64,000 bases of DNA. Source: Pyxidicoccus xibeiensis (GTDB lineage Bacteria > Myxococcota > Myxococcia > Myxococcales > Myxococcaceae). Each line of letters opens with the position of its first letter. Position 1 is the stretch's first letter. The stretch covers positions 992,001 through 1,056,000 of the forward strand of contig NZ_JAJVKV010000005.1 of assembly GCF_024198175.1 (NCBI RefSeq), in the 5' to 3' direction. The notes beneath the pieces were generated by a model. That model did not search any database, was not told where the DNA came from, and saw nothing but the letters and a program-made list of their open reading frames with translations. Positions 58,303-64,000 of this stretch are shown here, piece after piece. The translations under genes and the position numbers were made by a program.

Positions 58303-59973
58303 TCAGGGCCGTGCCAATCCGGGCCCCAAGGAGACGCGCTGCGCCCCGGGATGCTCTGCCAGGGACGCCAGCTTCCCGGACTCCAGCCGGAGGATGCGGT
58401 CCGCCAGCGGGAAGTACCGGTCGTCATGGGAGATGACGAACACCGTCTTCCCTCGCCGCTTCAGCTCCGGCAGCAGCTCCCGGTAGAAGACGTCCTTGAA
58501 GATGGGGTCCTGGTCCGCGGCCCACTCGTCGAAGACGTAGATGGGCCGGTCCTCCAGGTACGCGGCGAGCAGCGCCAGCCGCTTGCGCTGCCCCTGCGAC
58601 AGCGCGGTGGTGGACAGCGCGCCGTCCTGGATGCGCACCTTGCGGTCCAGTTGGAGCCGCGCCAGCGAGCGCTCCACCTCGCGCACCACCTGCGGGTCCG
58701 AGCCATCCACGCCGAGCAGGGACTCGAAGAGGTGGAAGTCGGAGAACACCACCGAGAAGAGCTGGCGGTAGTGCTCGCGCCGCGCGCCGGTGACGGGCGC
58801 TCCGTCCAGGCGGACTTCTCCGCCCTCGGGCGTGTAGAGGCCGGTCAGCAGCTTGGCCAGCGTCGTCTTTCCGCTGCCATTGCCCCCCACCAGGAAGACG
58901 AGTTCCGCGGGCTCCAGCCGCAAATCCAGCGGGCCCAGGGTGAAGGGCCGGTCATCGTTCTCCCGGTGGTAGGTGTGGGTGACGCCCGCCAGCTCCAGCG
59001 ACTGGAAGGCACGCGGCTCGGTGCCGGCGAGGCCCGTGTCGGTGCCGGCCTCGGCCAGCTGCTGGCCCAGCTGCTCCATCTTCCGCACCGCCACGGTGCC
59101 GCGGCCCAGCAGCGGGAGCAGCCCCATCAGGGCCTCCACCGGCTGCTGCATGTAGAGGACGACGAGCGTGTAGCCCACCACCAGCCCCCAGCTCATCCCC
59201 CCGAAAGACGGGGCGGCGAAGAGCAGCAGGCCCACGCCGATGACGTGGAGGAACACGCCCCAGCTGGCGGTGGCGGAGAAGATGTTGGAGCTGAGCGTGG
59301 ACAGGTGCCGCAGCTCCCGCGCCGAGGGCTCGAGCACCGTGCGCGTGAAGGCCGCGCGGCGCCGGCCGTTGAGCTTGAGCTCCTTGAGGCCGCCCAGCAG
59401 GGACTGGAAGCTCTGGTACTGCGCGTCCTGCGCCTGCCGCGAGCGCACCAGCAGACCGAACGTGCGCGTGGTGGGCAGCCAGTACGAGACGACGGCCCCC
59501 ACCATGAACCCCAGCATGGCCAGGAACAGCGGCGGCGACATCCAGGCCAGGTACACGAGGCACGCGGCGATGATGGCGCCGTTGATGAACAGGTTGGGCA
59601 GGTGCAGCAGGCTCGCGCTGACCGCGTTGGCGTCCTCCACCAGCGACGCCATCAGCCGGTGCGTGCCCAGCTCCTCCAGCTTGCGCAGCGGGGCGGCGAG
59701 GACGCGGCGGCACAGCGCCATCCGCAGCTCGAAGAGCGCGCCATAGTGCAGCCCGTTGAGCAGGAACTGGGCCCCCAGCCGGGTGAGCAGCGCCGCGAGC
59801 CCGGCCCCCGCGAAGCCCAGCACCAGCGACGGACTCACCGGCTCCTGGCCCGCGACGGCCTGATTGACGCGGGACACGAGCAGCGCGCTGCTCGCGCCCG
59901 ACAGCGCACCCATGACGATGGCGAGCACGAAGCGGCCCCGCGATGCGCGGAGCAACAACAGGAGGGCGCTCAT
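58303..59973 (-). CDS. cyclic-peptide-type ABC exporter (SyrD/PvdE-like), copy 2
   Basis: 556 residues from the ATG at 59973, which overlaps the P450 stop as ATGA. So the two genes are translationally coupled. Membrane domain ~1-320, then the ATPase with GGNGSGKTT, LSQGQRKRLALLAAYLEDRP, YVFDEWAADQDP and ISHDDRYF, the same layout and many identical segments as the exporter at 31880. The two may act as a heterodimer or serve different products or steps (e.g. precursor out, product out). The leftward operon is divergent from the NRPS at 61483. Confidence 0.93.
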   Translation of the reverse strand: MSALLLLLRASRGRFVLAIVMGALSGASSALLVSRVNQAVAGQEPVSPSLVLGFAGAGLAALLTRLGAQFLLNGLHYGALFELRMALCRRVLAAPLRKLEELGTHRLMASLVEDANAVSASLLHLPNLFINGAIIAACLVYLAWMSPPLFLAMLGFMVGAVVSYWLPTTRTFGLLVRSRQAQDAQYQSFQSLLGGLKELKLNGRRRAAFTRTVLEPSARELRHLSTLSSNIFSATASWGVFLHVIGVGLLLFAAPSFGGMSWGLVVGYTLVVLYMQQPVEALMGLLPLLGRGTVAVRKMEQLGQQLAEAGTDTGLAGTEPRAFQSLELAGVTHTYHRENDDRPFTLGPLDLRLEPAELVFLVGGNGSGKTTLAKLLTGLYTPEGGEVRLDGAPVTGARREHYRQLFSVVFSDFHLFESLLGVDGSDPQVVREVERSLARLQLDRKVRIQDGALSTTALSQGQRKRLALLAAYLEDRPIYVFDEWAADQDPIFKDVFYRELLPELKRRGKTVFVISHDDRYFPLADRILRLESGKLASLAEHPGAQRVSLGPGLARP

Positions 59974-61370
59974 CCCACGGCCCTGGCCGCGGCGGCGGCG
60001 CGCGGGGTGAGCCGCAGCTCCACCGGCTTCTTCGGCCGGATGGTGAAGCCGGGAGCCAGCTCGGGGACGCGGGCGTCCGTGAAGTCCACGTCCGCCAGCT
60101 GCAGCAGGGTGGCCAGCGCCGCGGGCAGCATCGCCAGGCTCAGGTGGGTGCCCACGCAGGCCCGCTGCCCGCCGCCGAACGGCAGGTACAGCCAGCGAGG
60201 AAGCTCCGCGGCACGCTCGGGGCTGAAGCGCTCGGGGATGAAGGCCTCCGGCTCCTTCCAGTAGCGAGGGTGCCGGTGCGTGGTCCACGTGCAGACGTGG
60301 ACCTGCGCGCCGGGCTCCAGCCGGAAGCCGCCCAGCACATCCTCAGCGTTGAGGTAGCGGATGAGCAGCATCTGCGGCGGAATCAGGCGCATGGACTCCT
60401 GGCACGCCCAGGTGAGGTACTGCAGGCCCGGAAGGGACTCCGGCCGTGGCAGCCCGTCCCCGCAGACGGAGTCCAGCTCCGCGCGCGCCTTGTGCATCGC
60501 GTCGGGGTGGGCGTGCAGCAGGCACAGCGTCCACCCGATGATTTTCGACAGCGTCGTGAAGCTGGTGAAGAACAGCGTCACCACCTCATCGCGCAGCTGG
60601 CGGTCGTCCATCGCCGGGGCGCCATCCGGACCGCGCGCGGCGAGCAGCCGGTCCAGCACGTCCCGGGGCTCCGCGGCCGGAGCGGCCTTGCGTCGGGCAA
60701 TCAGGCCATCCACCCAGCCGTGCAGCCCGTTCATCAGCGAAGACGTGCGCCCCGTGGGCGGCGGCATCTTGGTAGGAGTGAAGACCAGCGCCAGCGTCTG
60801 GAAGATTCTCGTGAGCTCGCTCTCCTCCGGGTCGATGGACTCGAGGACGCGGGAGAAATCCGCGTAGACCTCGTCACCGGGAGGCTCGGACACCAGCACC
60901 GCGGCCATGCCCTCGAACATCATCCGCTTGACGGCGGGGAACAGGTCCACCCGGCCCTGCTCGACGTACGGGCGCGCGCGCCGCGCGAAGGCGTCGAGGC
61001 ACGGCTCCATCATCGCCGCCGACTGCTCCTTCGACATCGACGACTGGATGTGGCCGCGCTGCTTCTTCCACGGCGCCCCCTCATTGCGGATGAGGCCCAT
61101 GCCCACGATGGGCGACGGCGTCCCTGGCGCGGCGTGTCGTTGGTACAGAGATGTCCTGCCCGCGAGCACCGCCTGGATGCTGTCCGGATCGTTGATGACG
61201 TAGAACCGGTGACGCGCAATCCGGTAGCCGACGATGTCCCCGTAGTCGCGATGAAGCGTCGCGTAAAAAGTACGGGGGTCCAACGTCGCGCCCACGATGG
61301 GCCCGAGCGGCCAGAGACCTCGCGGCCCGGGCGGAGGCGGGGTGGGCTTCGGTGACTCAGCAGTGCTCAT
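59970..61370 (-). CDS. cytochrome P450 with unusual I-helix
   Basis: 466 residues. A Pro-rich start (PTPPPPGPRGLWPLG), ExxR as ESMR, the WKEPEAFIPERF region, and heme loop FGGGQRACVG with Cys405 as the iron ligand are clear. In the I-helix, the place of the normal A/G-G-x-D/E-T reads T269-S-F-T-T273 within LFFTSFTTLSK, so the conserved acid that delivers protons to oxygen is absent. Such a change is known in P450s with atypical chemistry, or in ones that use substrate groups for proton supply. Likely tailoring enzyme of the cluster product, translated together with the exporter. Class cannot be set. Confidence 0.92.
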   Translation of the reverse strand: MSTAESPKPTPPPPGPRGLWPLGPIVGATLDPRTFYATLHRDYGDIVGYRIARHRFYVINDPDSIQAVLAGRTSLYQRHAAPGTPSPIVGMGLIRNEGAPWKKQRGHIQSSMSKEQSAAMMEPCLDAFARRARPYVEQGRVDLFPAVKRMMFEGMAAVLVSEPPGDEVYADFSRVLESIDPEESELTRIFQTLALVFTPTKMPPPTGRTSSLMNGLHGWVDGLIARRKAAPAAEPRDVLDRLLAARGPDGAPAMDDRQLRDEVVTLFFTSFTTLSKIIGWTLCLLHAHPDAMHKARAELDSVCGDGLPRPESLPGLQYLTWACQESMRLIPPQMLLIRYLNAEDVLGGFRLEPGAQVHVCTWTTHRHPRYWKEPEAFIPERFSPERAAELPRWLYLPFGGGQRACVGTHLSLAMLPAALATLLQLADVDFTDARVPELAPGFTIRPKKPVELRLTPRAAAAARAVG

Positions 61371-61482
61371 GGCGGAGACCTACCACTCAGGTGCGACATC
61401 CCTGGGACTCTTGATTTCAAAGAATTCATGAGTCATCACGTGTCGGGCCCGCATCGTAGACCTTCGCACCCGTGAGCGACAC
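61371..61482. promoter_or_regulatory. divergent promoter between P450 operon and NRPS
   Basis: A 112-bp gap with an AT-rich centre (TTGATTTCAAAGAATTC) flanked by GACTC (61405-61412 area) and GAGTC, a 5-bp inverted repeat that could be an operator for coordinated control. No consensus -10/-35 pair stands out. Confidence 0.4.
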
Positions 61483-64000
61483 ATGAGCGACATCGGAAGC
61501 CGTCTGGACAAGCTCTCGCCCAAGCAGCGGGCGCTCTATGAGCTGCTGGTGAAGGAGAAGAAGCGCGCTCCGTCGCAGATCTCCAGACAGCCAGGACGCG
61601 GCCCATTCCCTGCTTCCTTCTCACAGCGACGGCTGTGGTTGGTGGACCAGATCGAGCCGCAAGCCTCGTTCGCATACAACATTCCGATCGGAGTGGAGTT
61701 TCTCGGTCGGTTCGAAGTGGCGGTGATGTCGCGGTGTCTGCGTGAGGTGGTGGACCGGCACGAGTCGCTGCGCACCATCTTCGCCTCGGTGGACGGCGAG
61801 CCGGTGCAGGTGGTGGCGCCCGCCATGGAGCTTCCCTTCCAGTGGGAGGACCTGACGGGTCTTCCCGCCGACGAGCAGCCGCGCGAGGTGGAGCGGCGGA
61901 TGCGCGTGCAGTCGCGGCAGCGCTTCGACCTGGCGCGGGGCCCGCTGCTGCGGGTGACGCTCTTCAAGCTCGGTGAGGAGGACCACGTCGTCTTCCTCAA
62001 CATGCACCACCTGGTCGTGGACCGCTGGTCCCTGGGCGTGCTGGTGCGTGAGCTGGTCATGCTCTACGACGCCTTCGCCGTGGGCCGTGCGTCCCCGCTG
62101 CCGCCGCTGCCCATCCAGTACTCGGACTTCGCGCGCTGGCAGCGGGAGCAGCTGGAGGGCGGGTACCTGACGCGGGAGCTGGACTGGTGGAAGGCCCGGC
62201 TCGCGAACCGCCCTCCCCCGCTGGAGCTGCCCACGGACCGGCCCCGGCCCGAGCTGAAGAGCTACGAGGGCGCGCGCCACTTCATCCGCCTTCCCGCGCC
62301 GCTCATCCGGACGCTCAAGGCGCTCAGCCAGCGCGAGGGCTGCACGCTCTTCATGCTGCTGCTGACGGCGTTCGAGGCCGTGCTCCACCGCTACACCGGC
62401 GCGACGGACCTGCTCATCGGCAGCCCCATCGCCAACCGCCAGCGGCCGGAGGTGGAGCTGCTCATCGGGTTCCTCGTCAACACGCTGGTGCTGCGCACGG
62501 ACCTGACGGGCGACCCTACCTTCCAGGATGCGCTCGCCCGCGTGCGTCAGACGTGCCTGGACGTGTACGCCCACCAGGACCTGCCCTTCGAGAAGCTCGT
62601 CGAGGAGCTGCAACCCGAGCGCCGGCTCAACCGCAACCCGCTCTTCCAGGTGATGTTCTCGTTCCAGAACACGCCCCGGCAGGACCTCGCCATCCGCGGG
62701 CTCACCTCGGTGTACTTCCCGTTCGACCCGCGCATCGCCCGGTTCGACCTGGTGCTGGAGCTGCGCGAAGAGGGTGATGCGCCGGACGAGGTCACCGGCT
62801 GGTTCGAGTACGACATCGACCTCTTCGACGACGCTACCCTGGGTCGCATGAGCGCCCACCTCCGGCAGGTGCTGGAGACCGTGGCGCAGTCGATGGAGCC
62901 GCGGCTGTCGGCACTGCCCCTGATGGGCGAGGAGGAGCGCAGGCAGGTGCTGGAGACGTGGAATGCCTCGGCGTCGCCGCTGCCCGAGCTGCCCTCGGCG
63001 CACGCGCTGTTCGAGGCCCAGGCGCGCGCCACCCCTGACGCCCCCGCCGCCGACTTCGAGGGCCACGTCCTCTCCTACGCCGGGCTCGACGCCGCCGCCA
63101 ACCGCCTGGCACACCGGCTACTCCAGTCCGGTGTCCGCCCCGAGCAGCCCGTCGCCGTGCTGCTGCCGCGCGGCCTGGATGCCGTCATCGCCCTGCTGGC
63201 GTGCCTCAAGGCCGGTGCCGCCTACCTGCCGCTGGACGCGCAGCATCCCCCTTCCCGCCTGCGCTTCGTGCTCCAGTATGCGGGCGCCCGGCTGTGCCTC
63301 ACCCATGAGGCACTCGTGCCACTCCTGGGCGAGGACTTCTCCGGCTCGCCGCTGTGCCTCGACTCGCACCCCCTGGAGACACTGCCGCCCTCTTCCCCTG
63401 GGGTGGCCGTCTCGCCGCAGCACCTCGCGTACATCATCTACACCTCCGGTAGCACCGGGACGCCCAAGGGCACGCTGCTGCAGCACCAGGGCCTCATCAA
63501 CACCGCGCTCGCGGCAGCCCGGCTGCACCGCTTCGCACCGGGCAGCCGCGTCCTCCAGTTCGCATCACCGGGCTTCGATGCCTCCGTGTGCGAGGTCTTC
63601 GGCACGCTCGCGGCCGGAGCCACGCTGGTGCTCGCGCCGCGTGAGTCGCTGCTCCCGGATGCGCCGCTGCGCGAGCTGCTGGTGCGCCAGCGCATCACCG
63701 CCGTGACGCTCACCCCGTCCGTCCTCGCGCAGCTCCAGCCCGAGGGCCTGGGAGGGCTGGCCACCGTCATCTCCGCCGGCGAGGCGCTTCCGCCCGCAGT
63801 GGCGGAGCGCTGGGGCCGGGGGCGGCTCCTCCTCAATGCCTACGGGCCCACGGAGGTCACCGTCTGTGCCTCCATCACCGCGGAAGGCGTGGACCCGACC
63901 CGGCTGTCCATCGGCACGCCGTGGCCGAATACCGCGCTCTACGTCCTGGACGGGGCGCTTCAGACGATGCCCGTGGGCGTGCCCGGCGAGCTGTATGTCG
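61483..64000 (+). CDS. NRPS, C-A module, 3'-truncated by window end
   Basis: At least 839 residues from the ATG at 61483; the frame is open to the last base. An N-terminal helical leader (MSDIGSRLDKLSPKQRALYELL) is the usual start of C-domain NRPS subunits. The C domain (about 40-480) has H175-H-L-V-V-D-R181, so HHxxxDG keeps both His and Asp but Gly is Arg. The A domain starts near 505; A3 is YTSGSTGTPKG, A4 has Asp699 in FDASVCE, A5 NAYGPTEVTVC. By eye the specificity residues are D-A-C-T-I-A-A-V-C-K, similar to aromatic (Phe/Tyr) codes and not to 4-hydroxyphenylglycine codes. It is divergent from the P450 operon. Expected to extend the chain from a preceding carrier, probably the ACP of module 3. 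Confidence 0.93.
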   Translation, partial: MSDIGSRLDKLSPKQRALYELLVKEKKRAPSQISRQPGRGPFPASFSQRRLWLVDQIEPQASFAYNIPIGVEFLGRFEVAVMSRCLREVVDRHESLRTIFASVDGEPVQVVAPAMELPFQWEDLTGLPADEQPREVERRMRVQSRQRFDLARGPLLRVTLFKLGEEDHVVFLNMHHLVVDRWSLGVLVRELVMLYDAFAVGRASPLPPLPIQYSDFARWQREQLEGGYLTRELDWWKARLANRPPPLELPTDRPRPELKSYEGARHFIRLPAPLIRTLKALSQREGCTLFMLLLTAFEAVLHRYTGATDLLIGSPIANRQRPEVELLIGFLVNTLVLRTDLTGDPTFQDALARVRQTCLDVYAHQDLPFEKLVEELQPERRLNRNPLFQVMFSFQNTPRQDLAIRGLTSVYFPFDPRIARFDLVLELREEGDAPDEVTGWFEYDIDLFDDATLGRMSAHLRQVLETVAQSMEPRLSALPLMGEEERRQVLETWNASASPLPELPSAHALFEAQARATPDAPAADFEGHVLSYAGLDAAANRLAHRLLQSGVRPEQPVAVLLPRGLDAVIALLACLKAGAAYLPLDAQHPPSRLRFVLQYAGARLCLTHEALVPLLGEDFSGSPLCLDSHPLETLPPSSPGVAVSPQHLAYIIYTSGSTGTPKGTLLQHQGLINTALAAARLHRFAPGSRVLQFASPGFDASVCEVFGTLAAGATLVLAPRESLLPDAPLRELLVRQRITAVTLTPSVLAQLQPEGLGGLATVISAGEALPPAVAERWGRGRLLLNAYGPTEVTVCASITAEGVDPTRLSIGTPWPNTALYVLDGALQTMPVGVPGELYV

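Overview
The window is high-GC DNA with long genes, secreted lipoproteins, an RHS protein and a giant NRPS/PKS locus. This points to a myxobacterium, probably family Myxococcaceae (Myxococcus, Corallococcus or Pyxidicoccus type). The assignment rests on gene content and codon style, not on a marker gene.

The left half (1 to about 31.7 kb) is mixed chromosomal background. It holds a truncated PA14-domain protein, an RdgC-like protein split over two overlapping genes, a GNAT acetyltransferase, a secreted protein with two CBM21-like domains and an FBP-type zinc protein. A large Cys-rich lipoprotein gene lies 37 bp upstream of a 1839-residue SpvB/RHS protein with a unique C-terminal tail. Next come a GAF sensor kinase, a PBP4-type carboxypeptidase, a secreted prolyl oligopeptidase, and a Kup potassium transporter preceded by a clear ydaO-type (c-di-AMP) riboswitch. 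After these are a winged-helix protein, a D-threonine-aldolase-like PLP enzyme, a two-domain TIR/deoxyribosyltransferase-like protein, a lone StyA-type flavin monooxygenase, a ketopantoate reductase-like protein, an ArsR regulator with a palindrome at its start, and two poorly known membrane-linked proteins.

The right half (31.9 kb to the end, continuing outside) is a hybrid NRPS/PKS biosynthetic gene cluster. In order it holds a cyclic-peptide-type ABC exporter and a 4-hydroxymandelate synthase (HmaS). Then comes a FAAL-ACP-C-A(MOX)-PCP loading/first-module protein, read as Gly-specific with a luciferase-like monooxygenase inside the A domain. Three single-module PKS proteins follow (KS-AT-KR-ACP each), with a glycosyltransferase between the second and third. 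A short decay zone (a broken secreted-protein gene, a small lipoprotein, a MocR-type HTH remnant) separates these from a leftward P450 plus second ABC exporter operon. A divergent NRPS (C-A...) runs off the window.

Read collinearly, the line would start with a fatty acyl-AMP, add an (oxidised) glycine and then three ketide units. Two PKS domains look dead: the KR of the second PKS has lost its catalytic Tyr and Asn, and the AT of the third has lost its active-site Ser and its whole small subdomain. The glycosyltransferase carries the same basic Gln/Arg-rich C-terminal tail as the megasynthases, suggesting it docks to the assembly line. The product should be an acylated, probably glycosylated and P450-tailored lipopeptide-polyketide. 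I could not match it to a known compound.
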